Positions 10,930 through 23,178 of a stretch of 64,000 nucleotides of DNA are shown one piece after another. Within the stretch, counting starts at the first letter, position 1; each line of letters opens with the position of its first letter. This DNA comes from Chamaecrista fasciculata (Eukaryota > Streptophyta > Magnoliopsida > Fabales > Fabaceae). The stretch lies in the NCBI GenBank assembly GCA_003254925.1, contig QANZ01030885.1:96331-160330 (forward strand), given 5' to 3'. Both the position numbers and the translations under genes were made by a program. Below the pieces are notes generated by a model. The model searched no databases and was not told the origin of the DNA. It was given only the letters and a program-made list of their open reading frames with translations.

Positions 10930-11549
10930 TGATAAACTAGAAAAATGGTAGGCTTACCTAGTTCACAAGTGTGGGCTGCGAGAGCAAACTTGAATGTCCA
11001 AGTACCTACAAGAACTTCACAGGAGGGCCCTGCGAAGAATATTCCGACGCTCAAGTTAGAAAATGAGAGATGTGAGAGGAAGAGAATTCTGATGAGTAAG
11101 AAGTGCCTAACCTTTGTCTGCTAAGTTGAGCCCTATTTATAGAGCAGGGTGAGAGTGGTGGCCAGCGCACGGGGCGCACCACGTAATTGAACACGATCTC
11201 CACCAGCAAGAGTGGTGGACACCGAGATTTGCGGAGCAAGACAATCGTGGGTGATTGCGTGTCGTGTTACAGGGCGGGCGCTAGCGAACCAGAGAGAGTG
11301 GGTATGACCAAGTCCGTGGCCCACGATCTCCACCAGTGAGGGTGGAGACCGAGGAATGAGAAGCGGGGCAATCGTGGGTGATTGCGTGTCAATCTTGGAG
11401 CGGGCGCCGTTATCCTGGTTGGTCCTGGTCGCCCTTAAATGCGCAGAGGGGCATTTGATTGGTTCAAGTGCGCCCTGAAGGGTTTGGAGGGGGAAAGAGG
11501 CCTGGAGCAAAGGCCTAATAGGTGTACGTCCAAATAGTGATATATTACA
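10930..11549 (-). repeat. T2 3' LTR (620 bp)
   Basis: Minus-strand start TGTAATATATCAC and end CTAGTTTATCA match the right-hand LTR. It contains CTATTTATAG near 11,134 (a CTATAAATAG TATA box on the minus strand) and two CACGATCTCCACCAG blocks, one of which is deleted in the other LTR. Confidence 0.88.
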
Positions 11550-11560
11550 AGTCCTTCCTT
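11550..11560 (-). other. T2 polypurine tract
   Basis: On the minus strand AAGGAAGGACT lies directly before the TG of the 3' LTR, the expected place for plus-strand DNA priming. Confidence 0.6.
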
Positions 11561-12466
11561 AAAGAAGTCTATGAGTGCGTTCGGCATACAAATCGTATAA
11601 GGCGTGCGGGGCACAGGGCCTGGAGTGTATAATGGAACCAATGCCTCAGTCATGCAGAAGCTTTAGGTGTACGCCCAAAGTGTACAAGAGTACTTGCCTC
11701 CCGCGCATAAGAAACAATGATTGGATGGCGGGCGCACAATGAGTGCACAAGGAAAGTCAATGGTCGTCGTGGCGGGCGACCATGTGGTAGGTAGCAAGTC
11801 TAGTCACAGACACGTGTCGCTTGGCTAAGGGCCCAAAATTTGAAAAAGCAGAAACGCTTCGTCTACCTCGTTTGCCGCACAAGTGAGGGGTATTTAAGGG
11901 CTGAAATGAAACGGTTTGCCCATTTACACCTTCGAAGCACTGGGAGTAAAGAGCACAGGAGAGAGAAAGGAGAAACCGACGAGGATCATCAGCGGAATCT
12001 TGTAACCGTCGAAGGCATTTAAAGTCGTTGATCGTGTGTGCAACAGACAAGGGATTCCGAATTCGGTAAGCGTTTTGTAATCTTGGTATTTTCTGTTTGG
12101 AATATTGGGTATGGGTTAGGGTTTGTGGGTGACGAACGCATGCTTTTGTTTTCCGTTGGTTGTGCGATGATCGTCGGTTGTTGTCAAGGTTTTCTGATAT
12201 GGGTTTGTCTATGAATGATTGTATTTCAAGATTGAGGGTTGGGGTTTGTAAAAAATGGGATTTTGAGTTCGAATTTCTCGGTTGTGAGTCGCGATTTTGC
12301 GAGTTCGCAGTGAGGGGGTGCAAAATTTTTCAACTGCGTTGGTGTGTGTACTGGTTATTTGGGTTTGCATGCTTGGGTTTTCAGTATGCTTATGAGTTTG
12401 ATGGGATTTTTGGGTTGGTGTTCATGCTTTTTCTGGGTTTCCCGATGGAGGTGTTGTGGGAGATGA
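11561..12466 (+). promoter_or_regulatory. T2 3' region: possible promoter and first exon of the antisense gene
   Basis: Between the T2 PPT and the first solo LTR. On the plus strand there is a TATA-like TATTTAAG at 11,891-11,898 in a GC-richer setting, and a good splice donor CG|GTAAGCG at 12,066. An acceptor TTTTTGTAG|G occurs at 15,064, just before the coding start of the antisense gene. This would be a leader exon plus intron, enlarged later by the solo LTR. All of this is inference from signals; no coding similarity is seen here. Confidence 0.35.
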
Positions 12467-14867
12467 TGTTGGGAATTCAAGGGCGCCTAAGGCAGCGGAA
12501 GCATGAAAAACTGTAAATTAAAAAAAACTTTAAACGCCCAGGTCCAAGAATTCCCGAACGGATCCGCTAGCTGAATTTAAAACCTTTGGTTAAGTGGTAT
12601 ACCTCACGAGTTTCAATCGTTTAGTTGAACGGGGCGTTCCCAAGAAGTCCATGTAACGCGTCCTTCCTCCGCCGGTAATCCACACGAACAGTTTGGAGAT
12701 GCCTAGGTGCTAGCCTCCTTCACTTCTCAAGTGAATCTGGAACCTTTATCTACGGGTGTTCTTTAAATTCAAGAACTCTTCTTGAATTATCAAGAACTCT
12801 TTGGCGCCTTGATCAAGAACTCTTCTTGATCCCACACAACCTTGTCACACAATATTAACTCTTAATATTGTGCGCCACTTTCTCTCTCTAGGATAGCAAG
12901 ATTGCGTTTTTCTCTCTCTTCCTCACCAAAGGCAAAATCGAATTTCTTCTTTGTGGAAAGATAGGCTAAGTCGACTTTTCTACTATGTGCATGAGGCTCT
13001 CACCTTTTTGTGATTTCACTCTCAAGAATCCAATTCTCAAGTTTGTGAATTCTCTCTCTAACCTAGAGCAAAAATCGAATTTTCTCTCTTGGCTAGCTTG
13101 GTTATGAAAGTCGACTTATGGCTTCCTATTTATAGGGCTTGGGGACTTTGACAATTATAATTTTAGGAAAGCCTAAAATCATATAATTATCAAACCATAA
13201 GATTATGATATCTTAATATCACAATTTTAGGACTTGATTTCCAATTTAAAATATTACCTTAATATTAAAATTGGAATCAAAATGCAATCTTGGAGAATCA
13301 ATTTGGAAGATCAAATCTTCCCAAATCTCTCTCTCCCATGCGCCATTCTCCCCTATTATCTTGTTGAATTTAATAAATTAAAATAACTAACTAACTCTTA
13401 GGAAGTTATAACTAATTTTTTTTTCCAACAATATTGAATTAAAGAATTGCCACAATATCTTTAAATCAATCTCACCAAGTCTCAAACTCTAGATAATTGA
13501 ATTAAAATATTACATTAATATTTTAAATCCAATGGGCCTAGAATTTCGACTTGCCCTATAAATTATGAATTAAAATATTACTTTAATATATTTAATTCAT
13601 CCATTTGAAATCTAGATCAAATCTCATTTGAATTTCAAATTTCAAGCCATGACTTTAATTAATAAAACATTTTTATTAATTAAATTCCTTTTAAATATGA
13701 GGCGCCAACCTCATCCTATTTAGTCCTAATATTAGTGAATTTAATAAATTAATAATTTCCTAACTCTTAGGAACATTATCTAATTTATAATTCCCCTAAT
13801 ATTATAAATAGGAATATAATTGTAAATAGCCTAATCCAATTATCTATTTAACAATTATTATATATATATATATATTTAAATTTGTCTCACAAATCTAAAT
13901 ATAATATATCTGTAGATAATTAATTCAAGACAAGACTTTATGTCCCACAATAAGTTATGTCTCAAACGGTGTCACAAATGTGACCCACGAATTAGGGTTA
14001 ACTCGTGTTCCAGCTTGGCATCTGGTTCCTGCTCGTGTGTGACCCAGCAGGCCCCACGTGAAGTTGGCAGTAAATCATCTCATGACTTACAAGTCGAGAG
14101 CGGACTCTAGCAAGCCATCACGACTACCCAAAACACGTGAGTTATCGTTTTAACCCCTAAACGACTTAACCTTAGTACTATCATGTTCAGATCCCTTTTT
14201 GTCCTACGATATTTCGGTAAGGATCAGGCATGGGAATGTCATCCAAAATCCAAACCTCAACTTTCTCGATCTCCTGAGTAAGTCCCAATATCCAGTGTGG
14301 CCACACATTCCCTTGGACAGACTCGTCGAGGGGCCCAGTTAAATATCTCCCATCTCTATGAGGGACAAAATTCCATCTTGGTCAACCACATTCCTCAGCA
14401 CGACAATCAACCAAACCCGTACTCAGCCCTTATGGCTACCCTGTTACGGATAACGTTAGACTAAGCCAAAGTTTGACAACTGTAATGCCGGAATAGTCAA
14501 GACCTCAGGTCTAAGGGCATCATGACAGATTGTACAGGAGAGACCAGCTAATGACTGAACCCATGCAGAACTCTCCGGGTCGGTCCAGCAACTTGTAACT
14601 CTTACATAATTGCACCATGACTCTCGTCCCAGCATCTAGTGCGTGCATCTCCATGCACCGAGGTCATGCTGGTCTTGGTTCAATTCAAGTTCCCACTCGA
14701 ATGAGCGACCAGGGACAGTTTAGATTAATTATCTCATAATTAATCATGGACTGTTATCATAGTAAACATGCTAATAATATGATAACCATTAATTTATCTC
14801 CATAAATTAATTGATATGTTCCCAACATATCTAAAGGATGATTGACCCTAGGGCACAATCTCCATCA
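12467..14867 (-). mobile_element. copia-family solo LTR 1 (2,401 bp)
   Basis: Plus-strand left end TGTTGGGAATTC, right end CACAATCTCCATCA, so it is in minus orientation (LTR start TGATGGAGATTGTGCCC). It is flanked by perfect 5-bp duplications GATGA (12,462-12,466 and 14,868-14,872). No internal coding, so it is a solo LTR made by recombination between two LTRs. It contains a TA microsatellite near 13,860. Confidence 0.92.
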
Positions 14868-15203
14868 GATGACTGTCCCACGGCGGGCGCCGCATGGATT
14901 TGGGTTAGTCGGTTGGTGTTCTGAGAATTTAGGGAGATGAACCGAGGCCGCCCGCCTCATGGTGTGGGCCATGAGGGTTGAGCGGCCCGGGATACCTTTA
15001 CTGTACTATAAGTTTGAGAGGTCAGGGTTGTGCCATGTATTTGACTGTTCTACCCTTTTTGTAGGTTGTATAATGATAGGGTGTTGATCATTCGGGTGCG
15101 CGCCACTTTCATTGCTAAAGTTCAACTTCTGACAATATGCGTACAATGCATACAGGTACATCCTCTCCTCTTGTACTTTGATTTAATTTGCGTGTTAGAG
15201 ACC
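14868..15203 (+). other. T2 3' region between solo LTR 1 and the antisense ORF
   Basis: GC-richer T2 sequence continuing from 12,466. It contains the candidate acceptor TTTTTGTAG|G at 15,064 and short upstream ATGs (for example 15,072). No coding similarity is visible. Confidence 0.4.
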
Positions 15204-15960
15204 ATGGCGGTCATTAGGGAGTTAGAGGAAGGCGAGGAACTAAGTAGCATTAGTAGTTTACACACACAAGAGAGTAGCTCAGAAGACACAGAGGTGCTGA
15301 ATCGTGAGACAGAAAAAGCTCTACAAAGGGCGGCTGAGCTGTTAGCTGGGCGGACGTATCCCGCGAGGGGCGGGCGGGCGCACTTCGAGGAAGCGACGAG
15401 AGCATACCGAGGGTATCGAGAGTTAGTTATTTATAAACCTGTAAGCATGTCGGAGACAAGTGAAGAGGGGTTAAGGATAGAGCTGTCTGACGGCCCGGAG
15501 GAGGAGGCGTCCCAAGTGTTGGACGAAGCGACGGGCGACCTCAGCGGGGCGGCGTTGGAGGGAGAGCGACTGATCATGGCCCGGGACCCGATCAGGTGGG
15601 ATGCGACTGAGGGGTCGGGAAACCCTGTTGTTAGGGCAACTGACGGGCCGCTAGTGACACCAGCTTCGCGAATTGACAACGAGGCAGAGTTGGAGTCGGC
15701 CCATGATGCATACTTCGGGCCAGGGTCCGGCAGGGAGGCGAGCGACATGGCCGTGGGGGTTTGGGGTGGCAACAATTCGGTCGGGTGGAATCATCGGCGA
15801 GGATTCGTCGTTTACGAGGCGGAGTGCGGGTCAGAGCTGTCGTTCACCGACTTCGAGATCGAATTGCTAAATCACCTAAACTGTTGTCTCGTGCAGCTGA
15901 TGGCAAATGGTTGGCGGAATTTGAAGTTTTTACAATTTGCGGCTTGGACAGTGGGCTTGG
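15204..15960 (+). pseudogene. T2 antisense extra ORF, N-terminal part
   Basis: An open frame on the strand opposite to T2 gag-pol. ATG at 15,204 (ACCATGG context) is chosen over upstream alternative codons. The product starts MAVIRELEEGEE, is acidic and serine-rich for about 200 residues, then enters a hydrophobic alpha-helical part (LNHLNCCLVQL ... NGWRNLKFLQFAAWT) that resembles the start of the putative gypsy-type transposon domain (PF04195) found in extra ORFs of Tat elements. Solo LTR 2 interrupts it at 15,961, and the domain continues at 18,104. The function of this family is unknown. It is transcribed, if at all, from the 3' end of T2 towards pol. Identity as an extra ORF is fairly sure; the domain match is by eye. 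Confidence 0.65.
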
Positions 15961-18098
15961 TGTTGGAAATTGTACCCTAGGGCCAATCCATTTTATGTAT
16001 GTTATGAACATATGGATTAATTTATAGAGATAAATTAATGGTTATCATATTATTAGCATGTTTACTGTGATGACGTCCCTGATTAATTATGAGATAATTA
16101 ACCTGAATCTGTCCCTAATCGATTGTTTTCGTGGGAGCGAAAATGAACTAAGATCAACATGACCTCGGTGCATAGAGATGCACGCACTAGATGCTGGAAT
16201 GAGAGTCATGGTGCAATTACGTAAGGGGTTACGAATTAATGGACTGACCTAGAGAGTCCTGCATGGGTTTAGTCATCAGCTTGCCTCTCCTGTACACCTG
16301 TCACGACGCCTTAGACCTGAGGTCATCATTATTCCGGCGTTGCAGTTGTCAGACTTTGGCTTAGTCTAACGTTGCCCGTAGCAGGGTAGCCATAAGGGCT
16401 AAGTACGAGTTTGGTTGATTGCCGTGCTGAGGAATGTGGATTGACCTGAAAGGGATTTTGTTCCCCATTAAATTGGGAGATATCTTACTGGCGCCCTCAA
16501 TGAGTCTGTCCAAGGAAAGAGTGGCCACTCAGTATATTGGGACTTACTCAAGGAGATCGAGAAAGTAAAGGTTTGGATCATGGATGACTTTCCTGTGCCT
16601 GATCCATGACCAAGATATCGTAGAACAATAGGGTCGGTGTTAAGGAGGTACTGAGGTTAAATCGGTTTTGGTAAAAACGATAACTCACGTGTTTTGGGTA
16701 GTTGTGATGTGATGGCTTGCTAGAGTCCGCTCACGACTTGTAGGTCATGGGGATGACCTGCTGCCAACTTCACGTGGGGCCTGCTGGGTCACACACGAGC
16801 AGGATTAAAACACCATTTAAAGGGACACAAATTAGGGTTAAATTTGTGGGTCACCCCGGTGGCACAATTTAAGACACAGAGGAAATGTCTGGGACATTAA
16901 GTCTTGTCTTAAATAATCTACAGTTGTAATATATTTAAATTTGTGGGACAAGTTTAAATATAATAATTGTTAAATGATTAATAGGGATTAATTGTTTAGA
17001 ATTAAAATATTAGGGAAAAAATAAATCAGATAAGGTTCCTAAAAGTTAGGAGATTATTGATTTATAAAATTCCCCAATATTAATATAGAGGGTGGCGCCT
17101 TTTTGTAGATGATTTTAATTAGTAGAAATGTTTTATTAATTTAAATCATGAGTTTGAATTTGAATTTGAATTCAAGATTTGAATTAAGATATTGGGGTAA
17201 TATTTTAATTCAATAAAGAATTTAAATTTAAGATTCAAAATTTGAATTAAAGATATTAGGGTAATATTTTAATTCAAAATCATTGGGATAAAATAAGTTG
17301 GTTATGACTTCCTAAAAGTTAGGAGTTATTTTTTATTTATAAAATTCCATAAAAATAAAAGGCATAAGGCGTCTATCATGGTGGGTCCCATTGGAAGATT
17401 TGATCTTCCATTTGATTCTCCAAGATAGCAGTTTGAATTTGAATTAAAATATTATGGTAATATTTTAATTAGATATTCAAGTCCTAAAATATGATATTAT
17501 TGTAATGTCATGATTTTATAATTATAAAATTACCATAATTTTGGTAATTATATACCAAAAGTCGCCTAGCCCAACATACATGCATGAAACCCTAATTTCA
17601 TTTGGCAAATTCGATTTCCTCCTTTGTAGAGAGAGAAAAACTCGCCACCCACCTTCCTAGAGAGAGAAGTCAAATTCTTCTAAGGAGTTAGAGAGAAATT
17701 CGAAGTGTGGGATTATAGGGTTTTTGAGAGAAAAAAACAAAAGGAGTTTTGTTGTTCTCCTCCATTGTTGTGCCACCTTGATTGGATTCAAAGAAGGAGT
17801 TCTTGGATTCAAGCACCGTAGATTCAATCCCTTGTTTCTTTGGAGAAAGAAACATAAGGCTAGCACCTTGTGTTCGGGAAACTGTTCGTGTGGATCACCG
17901 GTGGAGGAAGGACGTTGCAAACGGACTTCTCTGACTCGCCTAGTTTAACCAGCCGATTGAAAGCTTGAGGTATAACACTTTTCGTATCTGATTTTAAATT
18001 CAACTAGCGGATCTCCGGGGGGAATTCTTGGCCGACGCGTTTTAAGTTTTTTATTTTATCTTGCTTCCGCTGTGCGTTTGGCTCCGAGAATTCCAACA
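15961..18098 (+). mobile_element. copia-family solo LTR 2 (2,138 bp)
   Basis: Starts TGTTGGAAATTGTACCC and ends GAGAATTCCAACA, in plus orientation. Perfect 5-bp duplications CTTGG flank it (15,956-15,960 and 18,099-18,103). It has no coding region and sits inside the antisense ORF of T2. Confidence 0.93.
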
Positions 18099-18350
18099 CT
18101 TGGAACTCACTGTAAGATTATTTTTGTATTGGTTTTCTGTAAAGCCCGGGGATGCCGGGCGTGTGAATTTTCAGAGGAAAGGGGGTCATCTGAGTGGCTT
18201 CCCGACGAGCATCATCAATTGGAAGAAGTGGAAGGATAGGTACTTTCCAATTATCAAGAATGGGTTGGGGCTCCCCTGGTGGGTGAGAGAGGAGGACGAC
18301 CGTCCCAAGTTTCCTGTGAGATGGTTGGATGCTAAGACAGGGTCGAGCCC
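18099..18350 (+). pseudogene. T2 antisense extra ORF, middle part
   Basis: Continues the reading broken at 15,960. It encodes LELTVRLFLYWFSVKPG, then GHLSGFPTSIINWKKWKDR and a tryptophan-rich WKDRYFPI/LPWWVREEDDRPKFP segment, in the style of PF04195 proteins. It ends at 18,350 where a copia LTR start (TGCTGGAGATTGTGCCC) follows. The order and phase of the two parts support one ancestral ORF. Confidence 0.6.
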
Positions 18351-18658
18351 TGCTGGAGATTGTGCCCTAGGGCCAATCATTTTATGTGTTTGTTTGAACA
18401 TATTATTTTGATTAATTTATAGAAGATAAATTATGTCGTTATCATATTATTAGCATGTTTACTATGATAGCAATCCGTGATTAATTATGTGATAATTAGT
18501 CTAAACTGTCCCTGGTCGCTCATTCACGTGGGAATGTGAATGAACTAAGACCAGCATGACCTCGGTGTATAGAGATACATGCACATGATGCTTCTCGAGA
18601 GTCATGGTGCAATTATGTAAAGGGTTACAAGTTGCTGGACTGACCCGGAGGGTCCTGC
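18351..18658 (+). mobile_element. copia-family LTR start fragment 3 (308 bp)
   Basis: Begins TGCTGGAGATTGTGCCC in plus orientation and matches the first 308 bp of the LTR up to the GAGGGTCCTGC phrase. It is then cut off by the minus-orientation element that starts at 18,659. The rest of this LTR is not found to the right of that element, so this is not a simple nested insertion. Confidence 0.8.
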
Positions 18659-19208
18659 TGTTGGGAATCCTAGGCGCCTAAGGCAGCGGAAGCAAAAATA
18701 AAATTAAAAAAAAACGCCTAGGTCCTATGATTCCCGAACGGATCCGCTAGTAGAATTTAAAACTTTTGGTTAGTGTTATACCTCAGAGTTTCAAATCGAT
18801 TGGTTGAACGGGGCGAGTTCCACGGAGTCCACTCCCAGAGTTCTCCCTCTGCCAGTAATCCACATGAACAGTTTCTTTGAACACCGAGGTGCTAGCCTCC
18901 AATTCTTTTCTCCAAAAGAATTCTGGGACCAATCTACAGACCTCTGATTCCAAGAACTCTTCTTGAATCAGCAACCGAGGTGGCGCTTAGAAGAATCCCC
19001 CCACAAGAACTCCTTCTTGCCTATTCTTCTCTCAAAACCCTAATTTTAGAGCAAAGTCGAAATCTCTCTCTAACTCTTAGAGAAAGTCGATTTTCCCTTT
19101 AGTGTGTGCAAAGGAATTTTTCTCTCTCTAACTCTTAGGAGGAAAATCAACTAGGGTTTTCATATTTAACAAAAAAAAACGATTGGCCCTAGGGCACAAT
19201 CTCCAACA
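18659..19208 (-). repeat. copia 3' LTR, internally deleted (550 bp)
   Basis: The left end (TGTTGGGAATCCTAGG) and right end (GGGCACAATCTCCAACA) both match the 2,043-bp 5' LTR, but about 1.5 kb between them is missing. The join is near 19,165-19,180, at an A-rich run. Confidence 0.85.
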
Positions 19209-19219
19209 GACTCCCACTT
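19209..19219 (-). other. copia polypurine tract
   Basis: On the minus strand AAGTGGGAGTC lies directly before the TGTTGGAG start of the 3' LTR. The same sequence precedes the 3' LTR of the truncated copy at 58,698. Confidence 0.75.
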
Positions 19220-19262
19220 GCACTAGGGTACAATCATTAATCTAGTTCTTCCTACTCTAGGT

Positions 19263-21699
19263 TCACTGATCAATGTGTCTAATCCCCATCAACGATACAT
19301 GGCGTTCATGTATGACCCTTGCAAGAGGTTTAGTCAGAGGATCAGCAACGTTGTCCTCGCCTGCTACCTTGCATATCTTCACATCACCTCTGTCAGTCAT
19401 CTCCCTGACAAGGTGAAAACGTCTGAGTATATGTTTGGTCCTCTGGTGGGACCGTGGCTCCTTGGCTTGTGCAATAGCGCCACTATTGTCACAAAACAGG
19501 GTTACGGGATCAGAAATGGTCGCAACCACTCCAAGCTCGGAGATGAACTTTCTAATCCACACAGCCTCCTTTGCCGCATCCGATGCTGCAATATACTCGG
19601 ACTCCGTTGTAGAATCAGCAATCGTGCTTTGCTTGGAACTCTTCCAGCTCACGCTGCCACCGTTCAGGAGAAACACATATCCCGACTGCGATTTAAAGTC
19701 ATCTTGGTCGGTTTGGAAACTAGCATCTGTGTAACCCCTTACACATAGCTCTTCATCAGTTCCACCGTACACCAAGAATTCATCCTTAGTCCTTCTCAAG
19801 TACTTAAGGATATTCTTGACAGCGATCCAATGATCCTCACCAGGGTCTTGTTGGAATCGGCTCGTCATGCTTAGGGCAAATGACACATCCGGTCGAGTAC
19901 ATAACATGGCATACATGATGGATCCTATGGCCGAGGCATATGGAATTCCACTCATGCGCCTTCGCTCAACAAGTGTCTTCGGACACTGTTTCTTGCTCAA
20001 GGTCAATCCATGATTGATAGGGACGAATCCCTTCTTGGATTCCTGCATATTGAACCTCTTCAATACCTTATCCAAGTATGTACTCTGACTCAATCCGAGA
20101 AGCCTCCTAGATCTATCTCTATAGATCTTAATGCCTAGGATATAGGCAGCTTCTCCCAAGTCCTTCATTGAGAAAGATTTTCCTAACCAAGATTTTATAA
20201 TCTCTAAGGTTGGAACGTCGTTTCCAATGAGTAGTATGTCATCGACATACAGTACCAAGAATACGATAGTACTCCCACTAACATTCTTGTAAACACAAGG
20301 TTCGTCAGAGTTTTGCAAGAAGCCAAACTCTTTGACTACTTCGTCAAAACGGTGATTCCAACTCCTCGATGCCTGCTTCAATCCATAAATAGATCTCTGA
20401 AGCTTGCACACCATGTCTGGAGCCTCTGGACATACAAACCCCTCAGGCTGTATCATATACACGTCCTCGGGCAGCCTTCCATTAAGGAATGCTGTTTTGA
20501 CATCCATCTGCCATATCTCATAGTCATAATATGCAGCTATGGCAAGGAGGATCCTAATGGACTTGGCCATTGCGACAGGCGAAAACATTTCGTCATAGTC
20601 TATACCATGATGTTGCGTAAATCCCTTCGCAACTAGCCTGGCCTTGAAGACGTTGACGTTGCCATCCATGTCGGTTTTCTCCTTGAAAACCCACTTACAC
20701 CCTACGGGTTTTACCCCTTCAGGTGGCGCGACCAAGGTCCACACCTTGTTGTCGTACATAGATTGCATCTCAGCCTTCATGGATTCAACCCATTTTTCTG
20801 AGTTGGGATCTACGATGGCCTCTTGATAGGTGGTGGGTTCACCACGCTCCGTGAGCAACATATCCTTGTTCTCAGTCACGAGAAATCCGTAATATCTCTC
20901 TGGCTGAAAACGTGTTCTATCAGACCTTCGTGGTCCTTGTGTTTGTGGAGTAGCTTCCACAACATCTTGCGGAACTTCTCCAGTTTCCGTCTGCGCCTCT
21001 GGCGTGTCTTGTGGAGCTTGAACTTCTTCTAGCTCTATCTTACTCCCACTGTTTCTTTTGGAAACTAGATCCTTCTCCAAGAAGTATCCACTCCTGACTA
21101 CAAACACTTTGTTGTCAGCTGGGCAGTAGACATAGTATCCCCTTGTTTCCTTGGGGTATCCTACAAACAGACACTTGAGGGATTTGGGAGATAGTTTATC
21201 GTTAGCTTGCTGCTTAACGCAAACTTCACATCCCCAAACCTTGAGGTAAGACATAATGGGACTCCTCCCATTCCATATCTCATATGGTGTCTTCTCAACA
21301 GCCTTAGACGAAACACGGTTTAGTGTGAAAGCGGCAGCTTCTAAAGCGTACCCCCAAAAGGATGGCGGAAGATCGGTTACAATCATCATAGATCGAACCA
21401 TATCTAATAAAGTTCGATTCCTCCTTTCAGACACACCATTCCACTGTGGTGTTCCAGGTGGAGTCAGTTGTGAGACTATCCCACAACTACTAAGATGATC
21501 AATGAAGTCTTGACTCAAATACTCGCCTCCTCGATCTGATCGTAGGATCTTGATTTTCTTGTCAAGCTGGTTCTCAACTTCATTCTGAAATCTTTTGAAC
21601 ATGTCAAAAGACTCTGACTTATGCTTCATCAACTAGATATACCCATATCTACTGAAGTCGTCAGTGAACGTAATGAAGTAGGAGTAACCTCCTCTAGCA
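19263..21699 (-). pseudogene. copia pol: integrase C-terminal part, reverse transcriptase, RNase H
   Basis: The main frame runs 21,632-19,263. Upstream, the frame at about 21,700-21,633 shows the integrase core ARGGYSYFITFTDDFSRYGY followed by a TAG stop. Then come integrase with LRSDRGGEYLSQDF and NRTLLDMVRSMM; an acidic, proline-containing linker; RT beginning VWTLVAPPEG and KWVFKEKTDMDG, with QMDVKTAFLNG (first catalytic Asp), IYGLKQASRSW and the second catalytic site LYVDDILLIG; RNase H with RGYTDASFQTDQDDFKS, TTESEYIA and CDNSGAIAQAK; and the usual end EDNVADPLTKPLARVIHERH. RT and RNase H look intact. In the life cycle this part copies and integrates element RNA. The frame break makes it a pseudogene. 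Confidence 0.88.
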
Positions 21700-23178
21700 C
21701 TAATACTCATGGGTCATATGATTCGCAACAGCCTTTGTCATCTTACCAAGTAGACAAGATTCGCAAGCGTCATATGATTCGAAATCAAATGAGCTTAGAA
21801 GTCCATCCTTATGGAGCTTCTCGAGGCGTTTCTCGTTTATATGGCCTAAACGACAATGCCAAAGGTATGTAGGATTAGGCTCGCCAGTCTTAATCCTTTT
21901 CGTATCAATGTTATAGATTTCGTTATTATTATGTCTTTGTTCTAATTTTAAGATATAGTGGTTATCATGCAAATCACCATAAGCATATAACACCTCATTC
22001 TTATAAATAGAACATCTACCATTCCCATTCACACAAACAAATCCTTCCTTATCCAAATAAGAAAGCGAAATAATGTTAGAACTAAGAGATGGTACATAAT
22101 AACAATTGTTCAAAAACAATATAAGCCCAGTGGGCAAAACTAGCTCGAATGTTCCTACAGCAACAGCAGCAACTCTTGCTCCATTGCCCACACGTAGGTC
22201 CACCTCGCCCCTGTTCAGCTTTCTACTTCTTCTCAACCCCTGCACATTAGTACATATGTGAGAACCACAAGCGGTATCCAATACCCAAGTAGTAGGAGTA
22301 GACAAGTGAACACCTATAACATAGATACCTGAAGTAGAGGCTTCGCTCTTCTTCTTCTTCAGATCTTCCAAGAACAGTTTGCAGTTTCTCTTCCAGTGTC
22401 CTGGCTTCTGGCAGAAGAAACAAACTGTCTCCTTATTGGACTTTGCCTTCTTGGCAGGCGGTGGGTTAGGTTTTGCTGCAGGCTTAGTCCCACTAACCTC
22501 AGCATCTCCTTTCCTCTTTCCTTTGCCCTTACCCTTTCCCTTATCCTGAACTAGTAAGACAGTGCTAGGCGCCTTCTTAATGGACACCTCAGCAGTCTTT
22601 AGCATCCCATGCAGTTCAGAAATAGTTTTCTCCATGCCATTCATGTTGAAATTCAGTATGAACTGGTCATAACTGCGAGGTAGCGAATGCAGGATCAAAT
22701 CCGTCGCTAGCTCTGGCACAATGGGAAAACCCAGCCTGGCAAGGTGATCTATGTACCCCTGCATCTTCAAGACGTGGGCACTAACAGATTGACCTTCTGC
22801 CATTTTGCAAGAGTATAGAGCCTTTGCTGTCTCATATCTCTCTTGCCTTGCCTGTACTTGGAACATTTCCCTGAGATGTGTTATTATCTCATATGCCCCT
22901 TTGTTCTCCAAGTTCTTTTGGATCTCGGGAACCATGGTTACCAGCATAAGACAGGCAACGTCCACAGAGTCACTTTGATGCTTCTCATAAGCATCTCTCT
23001 GAGCTCTTGGAGCGTTAGCAGCAGGCTGTTCAGGGATGGGGTTCTCTAGGACATAGAGCTTCCTTTCCTGGGTGAGAACTATTCTCAAATTACGATACCA
23101 GTCAAGGAAGTTAGTCCCAGTCAACTTGTCCTTCTCAAGGACAGATCGCAGTGATAGTGTTTGAACGTTCGTTGCCAT
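21700..23178 (-). pseudogene. copia gag - protease - integrase N-terminal part
   Basis: ATG at 23,178, 492 codons. Gag (about 1-215) starts MATNVQTLSLRSVLEKDKL with the UBN2-type features LTGTNFLDWYRNL; a lysine/glycine stretch follows; then a CCHC zinc knuckle CFFCQKPGHWKRNC (about 250-265). The protease active site is here VLDTACGSHI (about 300), the D-T/S-A/G of copia. The GAG-pre-integrase domain (LWHCRLGHINEKRLEKL) and CESCLLGKMTKA zinc region follow. The frame then stops because a stretch of the integrase core start is deleted (see 21,700-21,790). Gag forms the particle; protease cuts the polyprotein. Otherwise well kept. Confidence 0.88.

Noticed and set aside
12160-12516. 118-codon plus-strand ORF as the antisense gene start
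   Set aside because: The frame runs into solo LTR 1 and has no similarity to the extra ORF; the region fits a leader or intron better.
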